From: Colletotrichum lupini
Lineage: Eukaryota > Ascomycota > Sordariomycetes > Glomerellales > Glomerellaceae
Reading direction: 5' to 3'
Assembly (NCBI RefSeq): GCF_023278565.1
Contig: NC_064679.1
Location: 4,278,001 to 4,342,000, forward strand
Length of the DNA stretch: 64,000 nt
Shown here: positions 51,510-62,600 of the stretch, piece by piece
How the letters are laid out: every line of letters starts with the position of its first letter
Position numbering within the stretch: the stretch's first letter is position 1
The notes under the pieces: generated by a model
Databases searched by the model: none
What the model was told of the DNA's origin: nothing
What the model saw: only the letters and a program-made list of their open reading frames with translations
Made by a program: the position numbers and the translations under genes

Positions 51510-51930
51510 GCTTAAGCTTTTGCCTGTCAACGCCGTGAAGTGGAGAAGAAAGCAAGCTGTAGTTCAGATTAACGTCTGGATTGAATCTGAATTATGCACC
51601 TAATATAGCCAGGTTGGAGCCACAGACCCTCTGATGGCCAAGCCCGGGGACCCCCGCAACTCCGCACCGCGAGGCGAACTTATTCTACAATCCAGGCTTT
51701 GCAGAAACTATCGGATCCCATCCAACGCCGCCCTCGCAACTACCTAGGCAACTTTCAGGATCCTGTCGACAAGCCGTGTCCAGCCTTCGTCTCTGGCTTG
51801 CGCTCGCTCCTTGGATGTCCATCACACAGAGGAGTCGGTAAAGCAAATCCATTGTCACGCTACCTACATCATATCCTTTTCGATTATCAGCACATCGGCT
51901 CAGTCTATAGACACAGATCTCCTACATGCA
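51510..51930. other. intergenic upstream of MBL-fold gene
   Basis: Unique DNA between the MBL-fold start codon and the FAD monooxygenase stop. It should carry the MBL gene promoter. No other feature is visible. Confidence 0.5.
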
Positions 51931-54900
51931 CTACTTCTCATGCGATACATAGTCTACCTTCACTTCGGCTTTCAAACCAATAGTCTCTAAGGCAGAAATA
52001 AGCCATCCCATCGCGGTCATAGCCATTCCGACGAAGGTAATCATCATCTTACCCGATAACGTCGTCAAATCTAGCGAAGTTACGGTCTCACTGGCCTCCA
52101 CCATCTTAAACGCGCGAGTGTACATCTCTGCGTCGAATGTGCGCGCTAAAGCGGCGAGTTCCCCATCTGACGGCACGTCCTGCTCAAATGTTGCTTTGTA
52201 GAAAAGTTCGACAAGATTGGCGGCATCAGTCAGCGCCTGGTTTGCACCCATGCCTCGGCCAGGCGTCATGGGGTGCACGGCGTCGCCGAGGAGAACCACT
52301 CGCGAATTTTTGTCAATACCGTTTCGCCAATCCGTCTTCGGCTTGACAGTGCTGGTCACAAGGCCCGTCCGGACAGCCTCAGTCGCTGATCGCATGATGA
52401 GTTCTAAAGGTTTGCCATAGCCAAGGTCGTTTTGGAAGTAATCTATGAGGTGAGGAATGATCTTCTCGGGATTCGAGCCGGCCTTCGCTATCAGCTCGTC
52501 TCCCCGGGCCCTCGGTATACCGACCGACCAGAACAAGGTGTATGACTCTGTGCCGCTGGTACTTGGGTCCTTCTGGGGGTCATAGACGGATGCAAATCCA
52601 GCAACATCTTTGCCGCCCAAGAACATTACCGAGCCAGATTCGACGAGCGACTCGGGCAGCTCATCTCGTACAGATCGTGAAATTATGCCGCGAGACTGGA
52701 TCAAAGTCATGCTGTCTAGCTTGATCTTGTTGTTAAGGCCAACCTGTCGGTTGACCTGGCTGTTGCTGCCGTCTGATGCGATAAGAATGTTGGCCTGCTG
52801 TGAAGCCTGGCCATCGAAGTGTAGCTGCACGCCGCATCGCTCACCGGGCATCAGCTCAAAGCGTGCGAAGGTGTGGTCGAAGTGAACCCGCCCTTGAACT
52901 AGTAATGGCTGTAGAAGAGCACCACGCAGTCTTTTCCTAGGTAAGTCGACCCACCCCCTTTTGGCCACCCCATTTCTCCATCCCAGCTACCGCATTAAAA
53001 CCCTACCCACGATTTTCAAACCACTATAACAATTACAAAAATCGTCTAAATATAATTCTTTTTTATATACTTATTTATCGATATATAATAGTCTTATATA
53101 CCGAAAATAAAGTTATTCGGGCTCTTAAAGCTATTAAAAGAGGTCTCTTAGTTAATCAGGCCTTAATTAAGTTCGGAGTTCTAAGGTTAACTCTTTATAA
53201 CTATAAGAGAGTTTACTAAACGAGGGTAATAGTATTCGCAGACCTCTAGAGGCTTCTTCTATAATAAAAAGACTAGCTAGCTTAATAAGTTCGTATTTAA
53301 TATAATCTAGGTATTATACTAACCTACGAATAGCTTATAAAATTCGCTAAGCGAGTTCTAAGATCTTAAGGGGATATAAATCCTCTTAAAAAAAGATAGA
53401 TAAACGCTTTTTTAAAGAGGAACTTATTAATTAAGGTCTAGAGAAGTCGTATTATTAATTCGAGGCGTCTAAATAGGGCTATTATTAATATAATTAAGTT
53501 ATAGTTTAGATTACTTAATATACTAGAAATTAGCGATATTAAATAGGCTAATAAGTATAATATAAATAAGACTAGTATCCTAGAGGGCAAGGGATTTAAT
53601 AGCCTAGTTTTAGGTAAAGTAGAGACCATAGTAATACGAAAAAAAGAGCCTAGTTCGCGTACTTAAGTATCTATAATTAAGTATATCTCTATTAATAATC
53701 GAGCTATTAAACTACTAGTTATATATAAGGGAAAGTCGGTATAATAGTAATAGTTTTTACTTAAACTTAACCCTTATACTAATTAGGAGTTCATAGTAAT
53801 AAATAATAACTAAACGACCGATAAGACTACCCTTAAGTAGTTAAAAATAGTATTCTTATTATAAACTAAGACCCTCCCCCTTAGGGGGCTTAGTATACTT
53901 AATAAGCCTCGACTATTAGTTCTAAATAGCTATAAGAGTTATACGACGATAGAATTTATATAGGAATACTATAAAAACAACGTCTACTTACTATTTTTAT
54001 TACTATACACTTCTTATATCCTCTAGCTATTAAATATAGCTATCTTTAGACTTATTAAGTCTAAGTATAAGAAGGAGCTTAGTAAGGAGGACATAGTAAA
54101 CAATTCTACTATCGTTAGAAAGCGGTACTTCTTAAGCTATTACTAAAAAGCTCGTTTAGCTAGTCTAACGTCGTTAAATATACGAAGTAAATAGAAAGTA
54201 ACTAGACTATATCCCCCTAACATAGCTAGACTACTTACTAATCTAATAGTCCTACTTAACCTAGTTATATTAACTAAAAAGACCGTAAATACTAGGTAAG
54301 TAATTAGTAATACTAAAAAAGCTATAAACTAGGCATTAGCGGTATCTATTATTAACTAGTTAATACCTAAAAAGGCTAGCGAGCTCTATAATTAGTTAAA
54401 GTTATTTATAGAGCTTAGTCTAGACTATAATACTTAATAACTACTATTTAAAAAGGTAAAAAAAGTATTTAGTAAGCAGGCCTACTATTTAGTAGCATCT
54501 TAGTACTACATTCGAGTTTTAAAAGCTAAAGTTAACTAATTAAGGCCGCGAAAAAAGAAGAGTATACTAATAGACCTAAATACTAGGTTTGCGAATATCT
54601 AGGATATATAAAGAGCTTAAGAGGACTCTAGCGACTATCTAATTAGTCCTAGTCGACTCGTAGGGGTCGAATTACCTAGGGAGAATAATAACTATATTAT
54701 TATAATAGTAAAAGATAGTTAATTAATTAAGTATAGTTGGTGGTAATGTTTTAATACCATGTTTTAATAGGGTGGCCAAAAGGGGGGGGTGGCCAAAAGG
54801 GGGTAGGTCGACTTATGGCTCGACTCTTGGGATACAATTTGAGATCGCCGAGGCGAAGACGAACTGCGAAAGTATCGGGATCAACAATGGTAGGCGCTTC

Positions 54901-55182
54901 CGCCTGATCACCAGCCCAAACCTCGCGGATCAATGACCAGAGCTCAAGGTCGGAGACTGTCTTCAGAGCGTTAAGGCTATTGGCGCTGATGCGGAGCTGA
55001 TACCCGCCACGCTCTGAGTTGAATGCAATTGTGTCGCGTTCGAAGACCTGGACATCGAATCTCCCAGCTGGATCTTTCAGCAAGCCGTTGGCGACGGCAA
55101 GTCCAGAGATTCCTGCGCCAATGATGGCGACTCGAATTTTGCGATGCTTGCCCTCGTGAGGAAGAAACTTAGACGAAGCCAT
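51931..55182 (-). pseudogene. FAD-dependent monooxygenase split by a pogo-like transposon
   Basis: Class A flavoprotein monooxygenase (PHBH fold; hydroxylates aromatic or polyketide substrates with NAD(P)H and O2). The N-terminal part (54816-55182) starts at 55182 and has the dinucleotide-binding motif VAIIGAGISGLAVANGL and an FAD-contacting RISANSLNAL region. The C-terminal part (51931-52941) has LRGALLQPL, the DG motif (IASDGSNSQV) and the GD motif GDAVHPMTPGRGMGANQAL. A pogo-like element lies between, duplicating TA. Removing it with one TA gives exactly 460 codons (459 aa) with no stop and the expected join KSRA-I-PRKRLRG. So the gene was intact when hit and the loss is recent. Short chimeric frames running into the inverted repeats are by-products. 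It may still give a truncated protein without the GD motif. Confidence 0.92.
52944..54813 (+). mobile_element. pogo/Fot-like Tc1-mariner DNA transposon (copy 2), RIP-degraded
   Basis: An 1870-bp element flanked by TA (52942-52943, 54814-54815), inverted relative to the copy at 21203. The right inverted repeat has the doubled CCCCCTTTTGGCCACC unit; the left has only one, which accounts for the 17-bp length difference. The transposase reads on the plus strand: the psq-type helix-turn-helix (VIRALKAIKRGLLVNQALIK) near 53112-53171, then the DDE_1 segment ILEGKGFNSLVLGK near 53577-53620, LLVIYKGKS near 53711, and LLVLNSYKSY near 53910, where LLVLDGHGSH is usual; the Asp-to-Asn change fits RIP. Several stops make it inactive. 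Confidence 0.9.
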
Positions 55183-55527
55183 GGTGGGTTAAAGTGAATG
55201 AAAGACTTATATGTGTAACAACCAACCGCGGTAGTCTGAATGATGAGAAACGTTTCTTCCCATATGGGAAGCCATGAGGTCTGTTTTGAAATAATTATCG
55301 CCTGTGCCAGGAGGTCCGTATTGTGACCTTGTCGAATTGCTCTAGAGGGACGGCACAACACCACATCGGAGTACCCCACAATGCGGAGGCGTCCGTATGA
55401 AGCAAGGAACCTTGGACGGCGTCATGTTCTTTTCCCCACCGTAAAAGCACCCACCCGCCGGACGTGGGCTTGTTGTGTGCCGCCAACATCATCCAATGTA
55501 TTCGACGTCTTGAGAAATACAACAGCC
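55183..55527. other. divergent promoter region, FAD monooxygenase / aldo-keto reductase
   Basis: A 345-bp region between two divergent start codons, so the two genes may share control elements. The reductase frame is open upstream to 55381, but the extra residues look non-coding. Confidence 0.55.
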
Positions 55528-56621
55528 ATGTCAACAATCAGCATTTCAGGAATAGCCGTACCCCGCCTATGCTTCGGAGTGGGAACCCTCATGAAGTGGG
55601 CACCTGGCCACACTCATCCACTTCCTACAGACAGCAGCGTCGAAATTCAACAAGCGATTGACGCGGGGTTCCGTCACTTCAACACTGGCGATATCTACAC
55701 CAATAATGACAGCTTTGCCGAAGTCCTCCGCCGCAGCAATCTCAAACGCTCCGAGATCTTCCTATCCCTTAAGATCAATACCTACGCATCCCTAGGATGT
55801 CGAGGCCGCGATCACATGATCCAGGCCGTAAAGCAGGAGATTGAGCGGTTTGGGACACTAGAAGGCTATGTCGACATCCTGCAGCTGCACTTCCCGCCCC
55901 GCGGTTATGATGGTAACATGACCAATCGCGATGCATGGCGTGTGCTGGAAGATCTTAAGGATCAGGGAGTTGCTCGCATTATTGGTGTATCGAATTGGTA
56001 TGTCGTCAATATCACAACGACGGGGCGTAACCCGATCAAAGCTCACAAGCGCGATTTTGTAGGACCTTGCCCGATTACTACGACATCTTCAGCGCCAGCG
56101 ACCTCAAACACCCTCCACAGCTCAATGAATACGAGTTTAATCCGTTCTTGCTGTCTGATCCCAAGGTCCGGCAACTCCGCGAGTTCGAGGTCAAGCACAA
56201 CATTGTCCCAATGAGTATTAACGCCGTTACCCAAGTCTCTGGGAAATAAATCTCCCAAGCTAACAGTCGCGCAGACTATGGCCTTTTGACAGCCGTCAGC
56301 GGTCGCTTGCCCACTGAAGACAGCACAGCACTGTTGCAGAAGTTGGAAGAGCAGTCAAAGCAAACGAGGCTGTCCACAGCTGAGCTGCTGCTCAGCTGGG
56401 CATACTACCGGCTTGGCGGCATTTTCGTGACATCTACATCGAAGGCAGACCGCGCTAAAAAGACCTTCGCGCTCCTTTCGGCCAAGCAAGCGCCTGTTAA
56501 CGGTCAGATCTACGAGGAGATTGAGAAGGCGGCAACGCTGGATGGTCCTGAAGGTAAGGTATTCTATGGCCATCCTCACATGGAGAAAGCTCGCCAGCAA
56601 AATATGAATGCTCAGAAATAG
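55528..56621 (+). CDS. aldo-keto reductase
   Basis: NAD(P)H-dependent oxidoreductase of 322 aa (TIM barrel). Three exons: 55528-55997, 56063-56214 and 56275-56621, with introns of 65 and 60 bp; phases agree and the sum is 323 codons. An apparent stop after TQVSGK lies inside intron 2, which has donor GTATTA, branch site GCTAAC and acceptor GCAG; splicing gives HNIVPM-N-YGLLTAVSGR, the usual barrel strand. The catalytic tetrad is Asp, Tyr, Lys, His in the family; here Tyr57 (DIYTNN), Lys82 (SLKINT) and His121 (LQLHFPP) are visible, but the Asp position is Asn52 in GFRHFNTGD. It is divergent from the FAD monooxygenase and upstream of the P450 on the same strand. Reduction of a carbonyl in the same pathway is an inference. 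Confidence 0.87.
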
Positions 56622-57006
56622 GATCCATAGCAAGTAGCAATTACCATTATCTATATCTATCAACTAAAGAAGGCAGCTAGGAATCACCAGCCGACATACT
56701 CATTGAACCCCAAGTGAGCCTCCAGAACATGGGCTTTCACAGGCAGAGTTCGTTGAATTTGCCTCTTGTACTATTTTAATGTATACTGTAGAAGTCTCAC
56801 GACATGGCTTCAACCCCGCGTTTATACTGTCTTCTACAAGAGATTTCAACTACCCCACCGCCACTTACCATGTGAGTTTCGGCACCCCACCACATCCTGC
56901 AACGTCACTAGTGTTTCCCCACGCCCTCATCCCCCAAGAGCCATACGTTATAAGCTTTGTCTACATTACGAATTTTCAAACAAAGCATCTCCAGGCGAAA
57001 ACTGTC
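56622..57006. other. intergenic between reductase and P450 genes
   Basis: Unique DNA, likely the P450 promoter and leader. The P450 frame is open upstream to 56779, but the Met at 57007 directly precedes a membrane anchor and is the better start. Confidence 0.5.
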
Positions 57007-58892
57007 ATGTCTCTCCTTGTGCTCTTTGGTTCTCTCACGCTCCTTGCCATCAGCTGGCTGCTCAGTCACATCCTTGCATGTCTTTCACTCCCTGGAGCGT
57101 ACGGGCCTGCCCTTGCCAGATGGACTGATGCATGGTACATCTGGAAAATATGGCAGGGCAAGTATGAGGCGTACGACATCGAAGCACATGAGAATGGCTG
57201 TAAGTGGCTACTATTCCTTGGCTCTAATCACTTCCTGGCCCTTGCTGATGACCACCAAAGCCAGGAAAATCGTTCGCATCGGGCCTCGCATGTACAGCAT
57301 TGACGACCCGGCCATGGCTCGCGTAATCTATGGCATCTCATCTCCCTTGCTGTCAGGCCTCGCCGGTCAGGCCTCGTCGGTTAAGGGATAGCTTAGGGGG
57401 GCATAAAGAGGGGGACCAAGCAACAAAGGAGCAGCTCAGGCATATATAGAGCGCTGGTAGTACACCTCGAGGGAAGGGCAGATTTCAGTAATTCCTCTTT
57501 TAGACCCTAACAGCAGTTGGCCTCTGTGAGCTTCTTCCCTGTGTCGTACACCTATTGACACTTGCCAAAAAGCGGATGGTACGATGCCTGGGGAGACCCT
57601 CGCATCCCGAACCACAATCTCTTCAGCGCGCGCGATCGCGCCGTGCATGGCCTCATGCGCCGCAAAGTCGCCAGCATGTACTCCATGTCGACAATCAAGT
57701 CCTACGAGCCCTATGTTGACAGCTGTGTTGCGCTGCTTCTGAAGCGTTTCGACGAGTTCGCCGAGAGCGGAGAGACGTTTGACTTGCAGCAGTGGATGCA
57801 GTGCTATGCATTTGATGTGATTGGTGAGATCACGGTGAGTTTGGTGGTCCGCTCATTTGCCCGATTGCATCAATTTTCTGACTCTTATACCAGTTCGGCA
57901 GACGAGTAGGTTTCTTGGAATCTGGCGGGCAAGATATCGACGGCATCATGCGAGGTCTAGAAGACGCCAACGCGTTCTCGACACTCTCAGGCGTCAACGC
58001 CGTCTTGTTGCCCATACTTCTCGTCCTTTATGGTAACCCTGTTCGTGGTATCGCAAGTTTTGCGCGAAAGCTCCAGTCCGAGAGCGATGATATTGACATC
58101 AAGGAAAAGCATGGCGGAGAGACCTTCCTGACAAAAGCTCAACGACTGCAGAAGGAAGACCCGGAGGAATACGAAAGATTTCGTGTTCAAACGCTTACTT
58201 TGACAGGAAACGTTGCAGCTGGAAGTGACACCACGAGCATTTCTCTAACCAGTGCGATGTACCATATTCTCACCACAAATGGTGTCGCAAAGAGCATGTA
58301 CGAAGAGCTCGATTCTCAAGGCTTCTGCTCTAGCCTCGATGAACACATCACTTTTGACCAAGCCCAGCAACTTCCGTACCTCCAGATGGTCATCAAAGAA
58401 GCCCTGCGACTCCATCCAGCCGTCGGCTTGCCCATGTGGCGCGAGGTCGTAGGGTCCGGTCTGGACGTCGATGGAACCCATTTTCCGCCTGGGGTAACTC
58501 TTTAAAGCCTTATTCAACATGGCACAGCCGCATAAAATTGTTCTAACTACTTTGAACAGACACTCATCGGTATCAATCCCTGGGTAGCGCACCGGAACGC
58601 AAAAGTCTTTGGCACAGACGCCGCAGACTTCATACCAGAACGGTGGGATCCCCAACACGCCTCCTCGGAGACGTTAGCGGCCATGGAGCAGTACTACCTG
58701 CCTTTCGGAGCGGGCGCGAGGACCTGCATAGGGAAGCATATATCAAGCCTGGAGATGGTGAAGTTGATCCCAGAGCTAGTCAGGCGGTATGAGTTTAAGT
58801 GTCTTAGTGGGGAATTGAAGACTGTTAATAGGTGGTTTGTAAAGCCACAGAAAGTACTCTTTAGTGTCAGGCGGAGAGGACTTAGATCTTGA
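57007..58892 (+). pseudogene. cytochrome P450 gene disrupted by a solo LTR
   Basis: ER-anchored haem monooxygenase, 494 aa before disruption. Exons: 57007-57199, 57261-57834 (interrupted), 57894-58493 and 58560-58892; introns are 61, 59 and 66 bp. An N-terminal hydrophobic anchor (LVLFGSLTLLAISWLL) leads to KIVRIGPRMYSIDDP. Later come the I-helix AAGSDTTS, the ExxR segment KEALRLHP, FIPERW and the haem loop FGAGARTCIG. Exon 2 carries a 210-bp solo LTR at 57351-57560 that adds an in-frame TAG at 57389-57391. Removing it with one CTTGC restores SSPLPKSGWYDAW and gives exactly 495 codons with no other damage. So the gene is knocked out by one insertion unless the LTR is spliced out. It follows the reductase on the same strand. 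Confidence 0.92.
57351..57560. mobile_element. solo LTR (unassigned LTR retrotransposon family), 210 bp
   Basis: Begins TGTCAGG and ends TATTGACA, so it has TG..CA ends inside a 5-bp inverted repeat (TGTCA/TGACA). A perfect 5-bp target duplication CTTGC flanks it (57346-57350 and 57561-57565). A TATA-like CATATATAGA lies near 57441. It does not resemble the 205-bp Copia LTRs of this window. It is GC-balanced with no sign of RIP, as expected for a short element. Confidence 0.88.
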
Positions 58893-58957
58893 AATTGAAC
58901 AGCAGAGGATTTATGTTTAGCCTTATAGGTAAGAGGAAGTTAAAGTCCCTGACCATT

Positions 58958-59453
58958 TGCGCGGCAACCTTGGTGCAATGGTACATGTAAGGTCTCCATG
59001 GCCGGGAACTCGTGGTTTGCAACAACGCAGTGGTTCATCGCTGCCGAACAACCTCCTCATCTGACTTGCATAGCACCTTAGGAAGGGCTCGGAGACTACT
59101 ATAGGGAGTCTATCTGTCGCGGTGGCATTCCTGACTGTGCTTTCTGGGATGTGTTGATGGGATGAGCATGCTGTAAGCGTTGTGTGCTCCTCATGTGGGT
59201 GTTATTTGCGAGCCTTCTCTGACGACAAGTCTTCTATAGGACTTGGGATGCGCGAGGACGTCAGCGCGATGGTGGATAAGTATGGTACCTGGAATGACTA
59301 CTGGGAAAACAAGAAGCCGAAGCTCCGCAACATTACTATTCCGATGTATGCCACTGCCAGCTTCTCAACTGGGCTATATATCGAGGGATCAGTCAGAGCA
59401 TTCTCGCTCTCTCGATTATCTGAAAGTTATACTTCTTCCATCTGGAATAAGGC
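58958..59453 (+). pseudogene. CocE/NonD-type hydrolase remnant, truncated by Copia copy 4
   Basis: A fragment of an X-Pro dipeptidyl-peptidase/CocE-NonD esterase-like serine hydrolase. Readable blocks in order: FARQPWCNG, VSMAGNSWFATTQWF (G-x-S nucleophile elbow), AAEQPPHLTCIAP, YYRESICRGGIPD, and after a 67-bp intron (59173-59239, donor GTAAGC, branch CTGAC) MREDVSAMV, YWENKK and YATASFSTGLYIEGSVRAF. There is a TAG where the family has Trp (after IAP), an in-frame TGA near 59158, and a stop at the exon junction. The N-terminal third is missing upstream (the P450 ends at 58892). The 3' end is cut by the Copia LTR at 59454. Stops of the Trp-to-TAG type fit RIP leaking from the neighbouring repeat. 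Not functional. Confidence 0.8.
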
Positions 59454-59658
59454 TGTTAGTATCCCTATTATAGAGTAGTTAGCTCGAACCGTAGTTAAGA
59501 AAGAGATTAATTAAACTATATAAATATTTGCATAATAGGTATAAAAAGGAGGTTCTAACCGTAAATTAGGCTAATTATAATAATTATAAATAGGGCCCTT
59601 AATTAGCCCCTGCGCAGTCGGCTATATATTATAGTTAAATTAGACTTCTAATCTAATA
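59454..59658 (-). repeat. Copia LTR (3' LTR of copy 4), 205 bp
   Basis: Begins TGTTAGTATCCC and ends TCTAATA, same length and ends as the LTR at 14033-14237. Confidence 0.92.
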
Positions 59659-62600
59659 CTAATTTTCTTTTCTTTTTATTAATTTAATTACTATAGTTAG
59701 AAATATAATTCGACCTTAGGCCCGTTTACTAAGTCGTCTCTTTTTCTCCTTTTTTTCTACTCTTTTATATAACCTATCCCTCTATTTATATAGTAATTTT
59801 TCTATTACTTACGAATTATTCTAATCCCTTATTTAGTACTACTTTTATAAAAGCGTTTATAAGGTTATTTTTATTATTAATCTAACGGATCTTAAGTATT
59901 TTATATTTTTTATATAATTACCTAAGGGCTATAATATTAATTATAAGCCTCTTTTCTTTTGTTATTTTTAATTTAACGAGGTATTTATATAATAAGTAAG
60001 AATCGGTATAAATAACTATTAAAATAGGTAAAAAGCTAAGTTAATTAGTAATCTTTTTTAGCGTTATTAAAATTACGTAAGAGAGGTTAACGCCGTTAAT
60101 TATATTATAAACCTCTAATATTAATATATTTTTCGTTACTTACTTATTTTTAGTTAATAAGTAGTAGATTATATTACCGTATATAATAAATTCGCTTTTA
60201 CTTATACTCTTATTAACTAAGATAATAATATACCCTAATTACGAAGTAAAGTCGTTATTATTTATAAATAACTTATTAATAAAAACGTAGAGCTTACTAA
60301 TTATAAAGTTAATTAAGTAATAAATAAGGCCTTAATTAAGATTTATTTATTATTACTTAAGCCGCTTATTAAGTACTTCGATATTTTATTTAGTTAGATT
60401 TATAGTTTATACTATTTTAGTATAGTTAAAAGTCGCTTTAGGTTAATAAATACTCGTAATATATACCCCTTATATAAGCTTAGCCTTATACTACTTTTTA
60501 ATATTAATTATATTTAAATTAATAAAGTTAATCTTCTCGCCCTACCCCTTTTATTAAAAAATAACGATTTCTTTTTTAATTATAAAAATCCTATTATTCA
60601 ATACTAGGGGGGTATTTATTATAAGGACCTCTTTTAGTTTTATTATAAAGCCTGCTTTTTAAAGCTCTTTATCCTCTTTTTTTATAAAATTAATATTAAA
60701 TAGGCCTAATATATTATCAGTTTATATTTTAACGATCTTAAATTAGTTACTTTCGTATTCTAAGATTAGTAAGTACGGGTCGTACGTAGAAGTAATTATG
60801 AATAGTTAATTAATATAAAAATCGTAATAAGTAGCTTATTAATAAGTACCCGATTTTGCGAGCTTATATAGTAGCTTAAGCACTTTAATAATCGTGCTTT
60901 TTAAGTACTTATTAGCTATTTTTTTTAATAAATAGGCTAGGATTTTTTTATAAGCTTTGTAACTAATTAGGTATAGGCTTAGGTAATATTATAGCTCTAA
61001 ATTTCGTATCCCTTTTTTTATAATAATACTATTAGTACTATTATTAATCGTTAGTTATAGCGCTATATAATAAGCGATTATATAAGTAGTATCGCTTTTT
61101 TAATATTATTATACTCCTAAATTACGTATTTAGACTTTTTATATAGTTAGGGTGTTCTTTTTTTTTTAATTTTATAAACTATTCGTAATTTAAATATACA
61201 GAGGTTTATATACTTCTCTAGATTATAGAGGATAAATTAATAAACCCCTCGATTATAAAGAGTATTTACTTTAATAAGATCTAATCCTTTATATAGCTTT
61301 TTAGTAATTATAATTACGCTTTTTTTACGTAGTTTAACTACTAGCTCGAAATCGGCTTTTTTTATTATTATATAAAAGGTATTAATTACCTCGTTACTAA
61401 TAATAAATTACTACGTTAGGGCTTACTATCGTAGTCTTTTATAACGTTTTATTAGTAATATTAGTGCCCTTTTAGTAATTTCTTTTTCTTTATCGTCTAT
61501 TAATATTACTATAACGATTTTATTAAGGATAATTTCTTATACTTTTATTGCGGGTTATATAGTTTTCCTTAGCTCTTTTTTTTTTTATAAGTTAGAAATT
61601 ACTTCGTTAGGATTTATATAATATAGTTTAACTATTATAATTAATATTTTAAGTAGCTAGTTACGATCTTTCGTAACTATATAAGAGCACTCGTTAACGA
61701 AAATTAATTTATATAGCCTAGCTTATTATTAAATAATTTTACTCTATACTTATATATCCGAATTTAGTAATATATTTAAATTACCCTTTATATCGGGCTT
61801 ATTATATATAATAATTACCTCGTTAACTTACTTTTTTACGTTTACTTTGCGTAGTACTTATATTACTTTTTTAATTACTTAGGCTCGTTAGCTTACGTTT
61901 AGTAATAATAATAAGGCTAAAGTCGTTTTTAAATATATTCTAAATATTAATAGCGTTAGTATAAGTCCGTTAGGCCCTATAATATTATTATAATATTTAA
62001 GTACTATTTAAAAATATTCGTTATTAGTAGAATCCGGATTCTTTTTTTAATAATTTTAAACGCCCTTTTTAATTACTAGTGTGCCCTTTTTATTTTTTTA
62101 ATATTATAGTATGCTTTAATAAGTACGATTTTTAGTTATATACTATAAGCTATTATATTATCTTTAAATTCTACTAACTTAAAGCTAGTACTAGCGTTAG
62201 TTTTAATACTATTTAGCGGTCCCTAGTATATATTAATCTAGCTTTTTTATAAAGCTACTTATACTATTTTTACTTATAAATCCTAGAGGAATTACTTTAT
62301 TTAAAAGGATATAGCTACGTTAATTATATATAATACTAGCTAACTATTTAAGTAAAAGATATTAATAATAATTTCTTAGTTAAAGTTAAGCTTATTACGT
62401 AATTTAAACTTAAATCTGCGTAGGCTTTGCGTATTTATTTAGTATTAATAATATACTTTTATTAACTATTCTAGCGCCCCTATTTTAATATTATTATTAC
62501 TTAATTACTTTAAGAAGTTATATAGCCTTATAACTAAGGTATACCTAAAACTTTAATATAGTTATTTAAGCTTCCTTTTTATTAAGTAATTAATTAACTT

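Noticed and set aside
51931..52968. 345-aa protein starting in MAKRGWVD as a complete gene
   Set aside because: The first residues derive from the inverted repeat of the pogo-like element; the GxGxxG domain is on the other side of it.
54751..55182. 143-aa FAD-binding protein as a complete gene
   Set aside because: Its last residues come from the transposon inverted repeat; it is the N-terminal part of the split monooxygenase.
56236..56249. Apparent premature stop (TQVSGK then TAA) in the aldo-keto reductase
   Set aside because: It lies in an intron (56215-56274) with a good donor, branch site and acceptor; splicing keeps the frame and restores the family sequence.
59182..59478. 98-codon open frame as a separate small gene
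   Set aside because: It starts inside an intron of the CocE/NonD remnant and reads into the Copia LTR; it is a chimera, not a gene.
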